A stretch of DNA of 64,000 bases from Streptosporangium pseudovulgare (lineage in GTDB: Bacteria; Actinomycetota; Actinomycetes; Streptosporangiales; Streptosporangiaceae), in NCBI RefSeq assembly GCF_014648055.1, contig NZ_BMQJ01000015.1, positions 213,809-277,808 of the forward strand, written 5' to 3'. How positions within the stretch are numbered: the stretch's first letter is position 1; each line of letters opens with the position of its first letter. Below are positions 26,077-34,396 of the stretch, piece after piece. The position numbers were made by a program, and so were the translations under genes. The notes under the pieces were generated by a model. That model worked only from the letters and a program-made list of their open reading frames with translations, was not told where the DNA came from and ran no database searches.

Positions 26077-26123
26077 CCGGGGCGCGGTGGGATCCGGGTC
26101 TCCCGTCCCCCACCGCGCCCCGG
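26077..26123. terminator. Bidirectional hairpin between eis-like gene and hpaD
   Basis: A 15-base-pair perfect stem (26077-26091 with 26109-26123; left arm CCGGGGCGCGGTGGG) around a 17-base loop, between two convergent genes. Confidence 0.75.
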
Positions 26124-26144
26124 TCGCGGCCGCCGGCTACCGGC

Positions 26145-27235
26145 TCACAGCTGCTCGCCGAGCTTGAAGCCGCGTTCGACGTCGCCCACCCGGGTGTAGG
26201 AGAAGCCGTCGGCGCCGACCGTCACGGCCATCTCACTGGTGTGCGTGCGCTCCACCGGCGGCACGGGGTCACCGTCGAGGTCGAGCACCGCCGACGCCTC
26301 GGTGTACCAGCTCGGGACGACCGGGTTGCCCCACCAGTCGCGACGCTGGTTGTCGTGGACGTCCCACGTGACGAGCGGGTTGTCCGGGTCACCGGTCCAG
26401 TGTCCTGCGTGTAGATCTCCACGCGGTGACCGTCGGGGTCGAGGATGTAGAGGTGGAAGGCGTTCGAGACGCCGTGACGGCCCGGACCGCGCTCGATCCG
26501 GTCGGAGACCCGCAGAGCGCCCATCTTGTCGCAGATCGCGATGATGTTGTGCTTCTCGTGGGTCGCGAAGGCGACATGGTGCATGCGCGGGCCGTCGCCG
26601 CCGGTCATCGCGGTGTCGTGGACGGCCGGCTTGCGGCGCATCCACGCGGCGTACACGGTGCCCTCGCCGTCCTCGATGTCCTCGGTCACCCGGAAACCGA
26701 GGTCCACCAGGTGCTTCGCCGCCCGCGGAACGTCCGGCGTGACCAGGTTGAAGTGGTCGAGGCGGACCAGCGCGCCCGGAGTGTGCAGCTCGTAGCGCCA
26801 GGCGAGACGCTCGACGTGCTCGACCTCGTAGAAGTACTCGACCGGGAACCCGAGCGGGTCCTGGACGCGGACCGCGTCGCCGATGCCCCTGACGAAGCCG
26901 TCCTTGCGGCGCTCCACCCGGCAGCCGAGCTCGGTGTAGAACGCGACCGCCCTGTCGATCTCCTCGGGAGAGCGGACCCGGTAGGCGAGCGCGGCGACGG
27001 CGGCCACCGGGCCCTGGCGCAGGACGAGGTTGTGGTGGATGAACTCCTCGAACGTCCGCAGGTAGGTCTCGGTCTCGGTCTCCTCGGTGACGACGAGGCC
27101 GAGCAGGTCGACGTAGAACTCGCGCGACTTCTTCAGATCGGTGACGACCAGCTCCATGTACGCGCACCGGACGATGTCGGGCGCCGGGGCCTTGGGGGTG
27201 GGGATGTCGGTGGTCACGGTGCTTTCCTCGCTCAC
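26145..27235 (-). pseudogene. hpaD: Homoprotocatechuate 2,3-dioxygenase gene, frameshifted
   Basis: Extradiol ring-cleavage dioxygenase of 4-hydroxyphenylacetate breakdown. From a GTG at 27235 the frame runs through the two vicinal-oxygen-chelate domains (RCAYMELVVTDLKKSREFY, LDHFNLVTPDVP, the iron ligand region MHHVAFATHEKHN and the ligand Glu in GHRVEIYTQD). At about 26400 the frame breaks: the family continuation WTGDPDNPLVTWDVHDNQRR is read one frame over until the stop at 26145. The sequence GACACTGG needs one extra base (for example GACTACTGG) to restore frame. All metal ligands precede the break, but the conserved C-terminus of about 85 residues is lost. The GTG overlaps the hpaE stop. 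Confidence 0.85.
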
Positions 27236-28260
27236 TTCCGCGTCGTGAACGACGGGGCCGCCCCGGGTCCGCGGCCGAACCGCGGCGAGTGGGCGTCGTT
27301 CAGGGTGATGTGCACGGCCTGCTGGTCCGTGTAGAAGTCGATCGACCGGTAGCCGCCCTCGTGGCCGGGACCGGAGGCCTTCACGCCGCCGAACGGGGTG
27401 CGCAGGTCGCGCACGTTGTTCGAGTTGAGCCAGACCATGCCCGCGTCGACGCTCTGGGAGAACGTGTGGGCGCGCCTGAGGTCGTTCGTCCAGATGTACG
27501 TCGCGAGGCCGTACCTGACGCCGTTGGCGGGCCTGAGGGCCTCCTCGTCGTCTTCGAACGGGGTGATCGCGACGACCGAGCCGAAGACCTCCTCCTGGAA
27601 GATCCGGGCGTCCGGCCTGACGTCGGCGAAGACGGTCGGGGTGACGTAGTTGCCCTCGGGGAGGCCCTCCGGACGGCCTCCTCCCGCGACGAGACGGGCC
27701 TCTTCCTTGCCGATCTCGACGTAGCCCATGACCTTGTCGTGGTGCTCGGGGTGCACGAGCGCGCCGGCCTCGGTCGCGGGGTCGTGCGGGTCGCCGACCA
27801 CGATGTTCCTCGCGCGTTCGGCGTAGCGCTCCACGAACTCGTCGTAGACGGATCGCTCGACGAGGATGCGGCTGCCGGCCGTACAGCGCTCGCCGTTGAG
27901 TGAGAACACTCCGAACACCGTCGCGTCCAGCGCCGACTCCAGGTCGGCGTCGGCGAAGACCACGGCGGGCGACTTGCCACCGAGTTCCATGGAGAGGCCC
28001 TTGAGGTACGGCGCCGCGTTGCCGAAGATGATCTGCCCGGTGCGGCTCTCGCCGGTGAACGAGATCAGCGGCACGTCGGGGTGCCTCACCAGCGCGTCGC
28101 CGGCGTCCTCACCGAAGCCGTTGACCAGGTTGAAGACACCGTCCGGCACACCCGCCTCACGGAAGATCTCCGCCCACAGCGAGGCCGACAGGGGGGTGAA
28201 CTCGGCGGGTTTCAGCACCACGGTGTTGCCGGTGGCCAGCGCGGGGGCCAGCTTCCAGTC
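27232..28260 (-). pseudogene. hpaE: 5-carboxymethyl-2-hydroxymuconate semialdehyde dehydrogenase, 5'-truncated
   Basis: The C-terminal two thirds of an aldehyde dehydrogenase of the HpaE type: WKLAPALATGNTVVLKPAEF, FTGESRTGQIIF, MELGGKSPAVVFADAD, the catalytic Cys in LNGERCTAGSRI, and IFQEEVFGSVVAITPFEDD. Normal enzymes have about 150 further residues before WKLAPA; here they are missing and the sequence changes abruptly at about 28260 to the start of another gene. A frame from ATG 28398 reads into it, but its first about 45 residues are out-of-frame sequence. The stop overlaps hpaD. In HPA catabolism this enzyme follows the dioxygenase. Confidence 0.85.
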
Positions 28261-28376
28261 GCGTGGTAGAGCGCGTCCGCGGCGTGGTCGAGCTGCACGC
28301 CGGGGATGCCGAATATATGGCTGACGCCGTTGGCCGCCGGTGAACGGGCGAGAGCCTCGCCGCCCGTCATGTCCAT
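28261..28376 (-). pseudogene. First codons of a thiamine-diphosphate enzyme, fused out of frame to hpaE
   Basis: The ATG at 28376 has AAGGAG six bases upstream and reads MDMTGGEALARSPAANGVSH then IFGIPGVQLDHAADALYHA, the standard N-terminus of acetolactate-synthase-like ThDP enzymes (including the catalytic-Glu-preceding region only). At about 28260 this stops and hpaE sequence begins in another frame. The junction is a deletion scar that removed the rest of this gene and the front of hpaE. Confidence 0.8.
28313..28320 (-). promoter_or_regulatory. CCATATAT element inside the ThDP remnant
   Basis: On the minus strand CCATATATTCGG includes a rare ATA codon. The same octamer occurs at 28669-28676 and, on the minus strand, at 30488-30495. 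It may be a protein-binding site; alternatively coincidence. Confidence 0.25.
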
Positions 28377-28666
28377 GTGTCTCCTTAGGGAAGTTCATCG
28401 GGCGAGGGTCGGGTGAGGCGGGCGTCGGCGGGAGACGCGGCCTGACCGGCTCCGCCGCGTGACCGGGACGCGTTCCTCCGTGGCGGGCGGCGGCGGCCCG
28501 CCGTGTCCGGGGCCGGGCTCGGCCGGACCGGCTGCGGCGTCCCGCCGGATGCCTCGTGCCCGGTGCCGGTGTGTGACGGCGGCCGGTCCGACGGCGCGTG
28601 CGCGATCTTCGCCCCGAGGGCGATCGAACCCACCGCCCACCTCTTCTGAACCGAGCCGATCTCGCA

Positions 28667-28682
28667 AACCATATATATGATT
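28667..28682. promoter_or_regulatory. Operator candidate 1 for the GntR regulator
   Basis: AACCAT, four bases, ATGATT: same half-sites and spacing as the perfect site 38 bases away, one mismatch in the right half. Lies in the divergent region between the hpa remnant and gntR. Confidence 0.5.
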
Positions 28683-28704
28683 ATGATTATTCGAGGAGAG
28701 TGTC

Positions 28705-28720
28705 AACCATTTGTATGGTT
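28705..28720. promoter_or_regulatory. Operator candidate 2 for the GntR regulator
   Basis: Perfect inverted repeat AACCAT-TTGT-ATGGTT, the size and spacing usual for FadR/GntR dimers, 87 bases before the gntR start. With the site at 28667 it suggests autoregulation and control of the leftward hpa genes. Confidence 0.6.
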
Positions 28721-28806
28721 TCTATTGATCGGGGCGCGCGGAAGACACCCCTCCGCGCGGCGAACGATCTACAGTTGACGGGTCACCGTCCATGGGAGAA
28801 GCCGGA

Positions 28807-29532
28807 ATGTACGACGCAGACACGGTCACCCAGGTGACCTTCGACCGCAGCGACGCGCGGTCGTCGATCGCCGAGACGCTGGTGGAGCGCCTCGAGAACG
28901 CGATTCACCGCAACCACCTGGCGCCAGGCCACCGCCTGGGCACCAAGGACGAGCTCCGCCAGCAGTTCGGGGTCGCCCCCGCGACGCTGGCCGAGGCGAT
29001 CCGCGTGCTGCGGCTGCGCGGCGTGCTGGACGTGCGCCCGGGGCCGGGCGGCGGCATCTTCGTCGCCGAGCAGTCGCCACTGGTCCGGCTCGGCCACGAC
29101 ATGCTCCAGCTCGGCGCCGACGGCGCGTCGGTGAAGCACTGCCTGGCCGTCCTGGACGTGCTCGACCAGGAGGTGGCGCTCGACGCGGCCGCCCACCGCA
29201 CCGAGCGGGACATCCGCGAGCTGACCGAGATGATCGAGCAGCTGCGGCAGTCCTGGCCGGACGCCGCCGCGGCCCAGCGCCGCAACTGGGACCTGCACCG
29301 CCGGCTGGCCCTGATCTCCCCCAACGCCCTGCTGCGGACCATGTACACCCGGCTGGTCGACTACATCAGCAGAGACCTGTCCTCCGCCATAACCGCGGAG
29401 GACTTCCGCAAGGGCTCGGCCGACCGGCTCCAGGTGCACGTCGACCTGGTCGAAGCGGTCATCCGGGGCGACCAGCGCGGCGCCGAGGCCATGGCCCTGC
29501 GCCACCGTGGGCTGACGCGCGACGACCGCTGA
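28807..29532 (+). CDS. GntR-family (FadR subfamily) transcriptional regulator
   Basis: 241 residues from the ATG at 28807 (GGGAG eight bases upstream; ATG 28792 is an alternative). Winged-helix N-terminus with ERLENAIHRNHLAPGHRLGT, DELRQQFGVAPATLAEAIRVL and GVLDVRPGPGGGIFV, then an all-helical FCD effector domain (DLHRRLALISPN, HVDLVEAVIRGD). Probably controlled the divergent hpa operon in response to an aromatic-acid intermediate. Two matching operators precede it. A strong terminator follows. Confidence 0.9.
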   Translation: MYDADTVTQVTFDRSDARSSIAETLVERLENAIHRNHLAPGHRLGTKDELRQQFGVAPATLAEAIRVLRLRGVLDVRPGPGGGIFVAEQSPLVRLGHDMLQLGADGASVKHCLAVLDVLDQEVALDAAAHRTERDIRELTEMIEQLRQSWPDAAAAQRRNWDLHRRLALISPNALLRTMYTRLVDYISRDLSSAITAEDFRKGSADRLQVHVDLVEAVIRGDQRGAEAMALRHRGLTRDDR

Positions 29533-29544
29533 TCCCGACGACCC

Positions 29545-29581
29545 GGAAGGGGCCGGCGCCGGACGGGCGCCGGCCCCTTCC
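29545..29581. terminator. Terminator after gntR
   Basis: A 16-base-pair perfect stem (GGAAGGGGCCGGCGCC at 29545-29560 with 29566-29581), 5-base loop, followed by TCGTCTT. Confidence 0.8.
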
Positions 29582-29650
29582 TCGTCTTGCGATTCGACAA
29601 AAATCATTATATAGATTTACGTGATTTGGTCCTATCGCAAGAGGAGTGAG

Positions 29651-30499
29651 GTGATCGTCAAGCACCGCGCCGCCATCGACGGGCTGGTCGCCTACAAGCC
29701 GGGCCGGGCTCCCGCGGCGGGCCGCCCCCAGGTCAAGCTCTCCTCGAACGAGATGTCGTTCGGGCCGCTGCCGGCCGTGCTGGACGCGATCTCACGCGCC
29801 GCCGCCACGTTGAACCGCTATCCCGACTTCCACCGCGTGGAACTGACCGAGGCGCTGGCGAGGCGGCACGACGTGGACCCGTCGCAGGTGGTCGTGGACA
29901 ACGGCTCCGGCGCGCTGCTGCAGGTCCTGGCCTCGGTCATCGCCAGCCCCGGCGACGAGATCCTCCACGCGTGGCGGGCCTTCGAGAGCTACCCGATCGT
30001 GACCGCGGTCTCCGGGGCGACCGGGGTCACCGTCCCGCTGGACGACCGGCACACCCACGACCTGGCCGCGATGGCGGCGGCGGTGACCGACCGGACCCGG
30101 ATGGTGATCGTCTGCAACCCGAACAGCCCGACCGGCACCGTGGTGTCCCGCGACGGGCTGGACCGGCTGCTCGACGCGCTGCCCGAGGACGTGCTGCTCG
30201 TGCTGGACGAGGCGTACCAGGACTTCGTCACCGACCCCGGCTCGCCGTGCGGCATCGATCTCGCCCGCGAGCGGCCCAACGTCGCCGTGCTGCGCACGTT
30301 CTCCAAGGCGTACGGCCTCGCCGGGCTGCGGGTGGGGTACTGCGTGACCCGGCCGGAGACGGCCGAGCTGATCAGGAAGGCGATCGTCGGGTTCTCGGTC
30401 TCCACCCTGGCCCAGGCCGGCGCCCCCGCCGCGCTGGCCCCCGAGGCCGCCGCCGCCAGGGAATCAAAGAAACGCCATTTTCACCGTATATATGGATAA
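29651..30499 (+). pseudogene. HisC-like aminotransferase, C-terminally truncated
   Basis: Class I/II PLP aminotransferase of the histidinol-phosphate/aromatic amino acid type. GTG at 29651 with GAGGAG upstream. Present: VKLSSNEMSFGPLPAV, NRYPDFHRVELTEALA, VVDNGSGALLQVLAS, NPNSPTGTV, DEAYQDFV and the PLP lysine in RTFSKAYGLAGLRVGY. The family pattern stops after PEAAAARE (about base 30462), then reads SKKRHFHRIYG to a stop. Relatives are about 350 residues; here 282, so about 70 residues of the small domain, including a substrate-binding Arg, are gone. The break looks like a deletion end. Activity is doubtful. Confidence 0.82.
30488..30495 (-). promoter_or_regulatory. CCATATAT element at the end of the truncated aminotransferase
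   Basis: Minus-strand copy of the octamer also found at 28313 and 28669, in context TCCATATATACGG. It lies at the deletion scar and about 250 bases before the next gene; role unknown. Confidence 0.25.
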
Positions 30500-30740
30500 A
30501 ACGCCCAGTTAGGCGGGGAATCGCGGGAGAACTCCCGAGGCGGTCACCCTCCGGTCGAACCGTGGAATTGTCGGACCGCCGGAATAGCATCCTCGAAGAT
30601 GCCAGCCGGGCCACGGATGGTGCAGGCTGGTTCCACCGGGTCTACCTTTTCCCGTGGGGCCGGCATATGCCGCCATCGCGCGCGGCCCGGTGGGGCACGA
30701 CCGAACTGTTGTCCATATCCACCACACAGAGAGACTCATA

Positions 30741-31529
30741 ATGGACGTAACGTCAGCAGACGGCACCACCATCGCTTTCGACCGGTCCGGTGAGGGGCCC
30801 GCGGTCATCCTGGTGCAAGGTGGGTTCAGCGACCGCTCCCACCCGATCTGGACGGGTATGGCCGCCGCTCTCGCCCCCCACTTCACCGTGTACAACTACG
30901 ACCGCCGGGGACGCGGCGACAGTGGTGACACGCAGCCGTACTCGGTCGAGCGGGAGATCGAGGACCTCGAAGCGATCATCAAGCACGCCGGCGGTGAGGC
31001 GATGGTGTTCGGCGGCTCCTCCGGCGGGGCGCTCGCCCTGGAGGCCGCGGCCCACGGGCTTCCGATCACCAAGCTCGCCGTGTACGAGCCGCCCTACATC
31101 GTCGACGACAGCCGCGCGCCGGTCCCCCACGACTTCGAGGCCCAGCTCGCCGACCTCATCTCGGAGGGCCGCCGCGGTGACGTGGTCGCGCGCTTCATGA
31201 CCGAGGCCGCCGAGGTCCCCGCCGAGATGGTGGACCAGATGCGCCAGTCCCCCTACTGGGAGGGCATGGAGGCCGTCGCGCACACCCTCGTCTACGAGGC
31301 CGCGGTCGTCGGCCCCGGCAACCAGCTGCCCGCCGAGCGGCTGACCCGCGTCACCGCCCCCACGGTCGTCATGACCGGCGAGAACAGCGCCCCCTGGATG
31401 GGCAAGGGCGGCGCCGCGGTCGCGGAGAAGCTGCCCAACGGCGAGCACCGCGTCCTGGAGGGCCAGGCGCACGACGCCTCCCCCGAGGTCCTCGGCCCCG
31501 CGGTCGCCGAGTTCTTCAAGGCGAGCTGA
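30741..31529 (+). CDS. Alpha/beta hydrolase
   Basis: 262 residues starting MDVTSADGTTIAFDRSGEGP. Nucleophile elbow FGGSSGGALALEAAAHG (Ser in GGSSGG), oxyanion region LVQGGFSDRSH, catalytic Asp/His expected in TGENSAP and EGQAHDAS. Similar proteins are annotated as alpha/beta-fold esterases or lactonases. The ribosome site is weak. Upstream about 240 bases follow the truncated aminotransferase without a clear promoter. Substrate unknown. Confidence 0.82.
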   Translation: MDVTSADGTTIAFDRSGEGPAVILVQGGFSDRSHPIWTGMAAALAPHFTVYNYDRRGRGDSGDTQPYSVEREIEDLEAIIKHAGGEAMVFGGSSGGALALEAAAHGLPITKLAVYEPPYIVDDSRAPVPHDFEAQLADLISEGRRGDVVARFMTEAAEVPAEMVDQMRQSPYWEGMEAVAHTLVYEAAVVGPGNQLPAERLTRVTAPTVVMTGENSAPWMGKGGAAVAEKLPNGEHRVLEGQAHDASPEVLGPAVAEFFKAS

Positions 31530-31616
31530 ACACCGGTCCCCCCACGGCCCGGCCGCCCGCCGTACGACCCGCGCTCGCGGGTACGGCCCGGCCGCGGCGA
31601 TCCGGAGGCCCACCCT

Positions 31617-31654
31617 GACGGCCGCCGGGAAGACACTTCTTCCCGGCGGCCGTC
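31617..31654. terminator. Terminator after the alpha/beta hydrolase
   Basis: A 17-base-pair perfect stem (GACGGCCGCCGGGAAGA at 31617-31633 with 31638-31654) with a 4-base loop. Confidence 0.8.
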
Positions 31655-31694
31655 GTCATGCCCGGCCCCGGATTCCCGGCCACCGCGCCATACC

Positions 31695-31720
31695 GCGCCG
31701 CGCCGCGCCGCGCCGCGCCG
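31695..31720. repeat. Short tandem repeat of CGCCG units
   Basis: About five copies of a 5-base G+C-only unit between the hydrolase terminator and the AraC gene. Slippage repeat; no function apparent. Confidence 0.6.
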
Positions 31721-31781
31721 AAGAAGCCTCAGGCCATGACCGCCGCCGCCTGAGCGCCGCGGCTGAGGCCGTACATTCCGT

Positions 31782-32657
31782 TCACCTCGAGGGCTCGGCC
31801 GCCGCCGGGTGCCGAGAGGCGTCGGCGGTGGTCCGGTGACCGGCCCGGTAGCGGCCCGGGGTCGTCCCGATGATGCCGGTGAACGCCGCGATGAAGCCGC
31901 TGGGGTTGGCCCATCCGCAGGCGTAGGCGGTCCGGGTGGTGTCGTGGCCGTCGGCGAGGAGCACGAGCGCGTGATGGACGCGCAGCTGCGTGCGCCATTC
32001 GTAGAAGGTCATGCCCAGCTCGGCGCGGAAAAGCCGGCTGAGGGTGCGGGTGCCGGCTCCGACCGTCTTCCCGAGTTCGGCCAGCGAGGAGTTGTCCGCC
32101 GGATTCTCGGACAGCACCCGGGCGATTCCCCGCAACCGGTCGTCCCGCGGCTCCGGCAGGTGCAGCGGCTGCTCGTGCGCTTCGTGGAGTTCGTCGACGA
32201 GGACACGAAGGAGGCGGTGGCGCGCGGAGCGGCTGTAAGCGGGCACGGCGTCACCGTGGTCACGGGGACCTGGCGCGGCGTCGCCGTGGTCGCGAGGGCC
32301 GGTCAGGGCGAGCAGGACCTCGCGGGCGAGGCCGGAGGCCAGGAACACGGCGGGACGGTCCGGGATGAGCCGCGCGAGGGACGGCGGGAGGAAGACGATC
32401 CGCATGTCGGTGTCGCCGTGGGCTCGGTGATGGTGCGTGAACCCGGCGGGGGTCCAGGAGACCCGGTCGGCGGGGACGATCGACGTGCCGCGCTCGGTGT
32501 GAACCGCCAGAACACCGCCGGCCGCGTACACCAGGTGTCCTCGCGCGTGCGACTGCACCGCGCTCGTCCCGCCGGACGGCCAGAGGTGGCGCCCGCCGGA
32601 CGGCCACACATGCGACGTCACACCGGCGCTCGGGCGAGGTTGGCGGCGAACAGGCAT
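31782..32657 (-). CDS. AraC-family transcriptional regulator
   Basis: 291 residues from the ATG at 32657 (AGGA nine bases upstream; earlier in-frame starts lack support). Cupin-like N-terminus (HARGHLVYAAGGVLAVHTER, SWTPAGFTHHHRAHG) and the C-terminal double HTH (SSLAELGKTVGAGTRTLSRL, TAYACGWANPSGFIAAFTGI, GTTPGRYR). A small internal duplication GPRDHGDAxP occurs twice in tandem in the linker. It is divergent from the next alpha/beta hydrolase gene and is its likely regulator. Confidence 0.88.
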   Translation of the reverse strand: MPVRRQPRPSAGVTSHVWPSGGRHLWPSGGTSAVQSHARGHLVYAAGGVLAVHTERGTSIVPADRVSWTPAGFTHHHRAHGDTDMRIVFLPPSLARLIPDRPAVFLASGLAREVLLALTGPRDHGDAAPGPRDHGDAVPAYSRSARHRLLRVLVDELHEAHEQPLHLPEPRDDRLRGIARVLSENPADNSSLAELGKTVGAGTRTLSRLFRAELGMTFYEWRTQLRVHHALVLLADGHDTTRTAYACGWANPSGFIAAFTGIIGTTPGRYRAGHRTTADASRHPAAAEPSR

Positions 32658-32828
32658 CGGTTGGCATCCTATCGGTGGGCGGCCACACCCCCGATCTGGT
32701 GACATTTCCTCCGTGCGAAATGGTTCCCGGCCGCGCGGAGCGTCCGGCCGGAGCCGCATGTCATCGAGGCGGCGCGCCTCGATGCCGCGGCCTGAGGAGA
32801 TGCCGCGGTTCGAGAAGGGGAGAGACAC

Positions 32829-33497
32829 ATGGCGACGTTCATCCTCGTACCCGGCGGCTGGCACGGCTCCTGGGCGTTCGAGGCCGTGGTCCCGCTACTG
32901 GAGCGCGCCGGTCACGCCGTCCACGCCCTGACCCTGACCGGCCTGCGGCCGGACGACGACGACGCGACGGTCGCGACCGCCAACCTCGACACGCACGCCG
33001 GCGACGTACTGCGGCTCCTCGATCGCGCCCACATCACCGATGCGACACTGGTCGGCCACAGCTACGGCGGGATGGTGATCACCGCCGCCGCCGACCGCGC
33101 CGGCGGCCGGGTCTCACGACTGATGCATCTCGACGCCTATGTACCGCGCGACGGCGAGTCCTGCTGGTCATTGACGACAGAGCGCTACCGGGAGGCGTTC
33201 GCCGCCGGCGCCACGGCCACCGGCTACGCCGTCCGGCCGCCGGACGGCGGCGATCCCCGCCGCCGCCCTCATCCCCTCGCCTCGTTCCTGCAGGCGGTCC
33301 GGCTCACCGGCGCGCTCGCCCGGATCCCCCACCGGGAGTTCGTCTACTGCTCGGGCTGGGAGGACCGGACGCCGTTCGCCGGACTCCGCGCCCGGCTCCA
33401 GGCCGATCCCGGGTGGCGGGTCCACGACCTCCCGACCGGCCACAACGCGATGCGTGAGGCCCCGGAGGCGGTCGCCGCGCTACTGCTCGGCGGATGA
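32829..33497 (+). CDS. Alpha/beta hydrolase, esterase-like
   Basis: 222 residues, MATFILVPGGWHGSW at the start with the HG oxyanion motif, nucleophile Ser in LVGHSYGGMVI, and His in LPTGHNAM near the end. The family includes small esterases and methylesterase-like proteins (salicylate-esterase type). GGGGAGAG precedes the ATG. Divergent partner of the AraC gene. Confidence 0.85.
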   Translation: MATFILVPGGWHGSWAFEAVVPLLERAGHAVHALTLTGLRPDDDDATVATANLDTHAGDVLRLLDRAHITDATLVGHSYGGMVITAAADRAGGRVSRLMHLDAYVPRDGESCWSLTTERYREAFAAGATATGYAVRPPDGGDPRRRPHPLASFLQAVRLTGALARIPHREFVYCSGWEDRTPFAGLRARLQADPGWRVHDLPTGHNAMREAPEAVAALLLGG

Positions 33498-33621
33498 CGA
33501 CAGGACCCGATCCGCTACCGCCTTCAGCGGCCCTGCGGCGACCTGGGCGATCAAATGAAAAGCCTTCCTGAATATGCTTGGGCGCGTCGCTTCGTGCCGG
33601 GAACGTCAAGGAGACCCGTAA

Positions 33622-34065
33622 TTGGTGATCATCGCTCAGGAGACGTCGTTCGACGAGGCAGAGGTGGCCGAGCTCTACGACTCGGTCGGCTGGCACCCGT
33701 GGACGCGCGACGTCGCCCGGGTGTGCCGGAGCCTGGCCAACTCGCACCTGGTCATCACCGCCAGGGACGAGTCGGGCCGGCTCCTCGGCCTGGCACGGAC
33801 GGTGTCCGACGACGAGATCGTCTGCTATGTGCAGGAGCTGCTGGTCAACGCCCGGCACCATGGCAAGGGCGTCGGGCGCCGGTTGCTGGAGCACCTCAAG
33901 GACCGGTACGCGCACTGTCGCTACTTCGTCCTCACCACCGACCACGAATCCACCCCGGAAGGCCCCGCCAACCACGCCTTCTACCGCCGTCTCGGGCTGA
34001 TCGAGCACCACGAGCAGGGCCTGTCGGCCTTCGGCCTGCGGGTACGCGACCCGAAGAGCCTCTAG
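33622..34065 (+). CDS. GNAT-family N-acetyltransferase
   Basis: 147 residues from TTG at 33622, with AAGGAG eight bases upstream (GTG at 33625 is an alternative). Single GNAT domain: ARDESGRLLGLARTVSDD, acetyl-CoA loop ARHHGKGVGRRLLEHL, and NHAFYRRLGL near the C-terminus. Substrate unknown; resembles small aminoglycoside- or amine-acetyltransferase-like proteins. Confidence 0.85.
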   Translation: MVIIAQETSFDEAEVAELYDSVGWHPWTRDVARVCRSLANSHLVITARDESGRLLGLARTVSDDEIVCYVQELLVNARHHGKGVGRRLLEHLKDRYAHCRYFVLTTDHESTPEGPANHAFYRRLGLIEHHEQGLSAFGLRVRDPKSL

Positions 34066-34142
34066 AACAACCCTTGGACGGGTACGCGCGGGGCCGTCTT
34101 CTTCTCGGGGACGGCTTGCCACGACAGGTGCACCCGTGACCG

Positions 34143-34169
34143 GGGAGCCCTCCTGCGCCGGGGGCTCCC
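34143..34169. terminator. Convergent terminator hairpin
   Basis: GGGAGCCC at 34143-34150 pairs with GGGCTCCC at 34162-34169 between the GNAT gene and the DUF397 gene. Confidence 0.6.
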
Positions 34170-34183
34170 TCACGCCTGAGAGA

Positions 34184-34396
34184 TCAGAAGTCGAACTCGC
34201 CCTTCTTCGCGCCGTCGATGAAGGCGTCCCACACACTCGCGCTCAGCACGAACGGCGCCTTCTCCGGAGCCTCGGAGTCACGCAACCCGACCCGCCCACC
34301 GGACAACGGAGCCACCTCCAGACAGTTGCCCTGGTTGGACCCGCTCTTGGTGGCCTTGCGCCAGGCGGCGGTCTTCAGCTCGTCGCTCAGCTCCAC
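34184..34396 (-). CDS. DUF397 protein
   Basis: 70 residues: AAWRKATKSGSNQGNCLEVA, VGLRDSEAP and VWDAFIDGAKKGEFDF are diagnostic of DUF397. These small actinomycete proteins are encoded beside XRE/DUF5753 regulators and act as their partners in developmental or antibiotic control. It overlaps the preceding DUF5753 gene by 10 bases, so both are co-translated. Confidence 0.92.
   Translation of the reverse strand: MELSDELKTAAWRKATKSGSNQGNCLEVAPLSGGRVGLRDSEAPEKAPFVLSASVWDAFIDGAKKGEFDF

Larger units (their letters stand above)
28399..28806. promoter_or_regulatory. Divergent promoter region between hpa remnant and gntR
   Basis: Bases 28665-28730 are strikingly A+T-rich for this genome (ATATATATGATTATGATTAT) and hold two operator-like inverted repeats. 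The remaining about 250 bases show no gene. Confidence 0.5.

Noticed and set aside
30470..30499. Similarity of the truncated aminotransferase tail HRIYG to the CRIYGY start of the asparagine synthetase
   Set aside because: Only four residues and their A+T-rich codons agree; surrounding bases differ, so no shared origin can be claimed.
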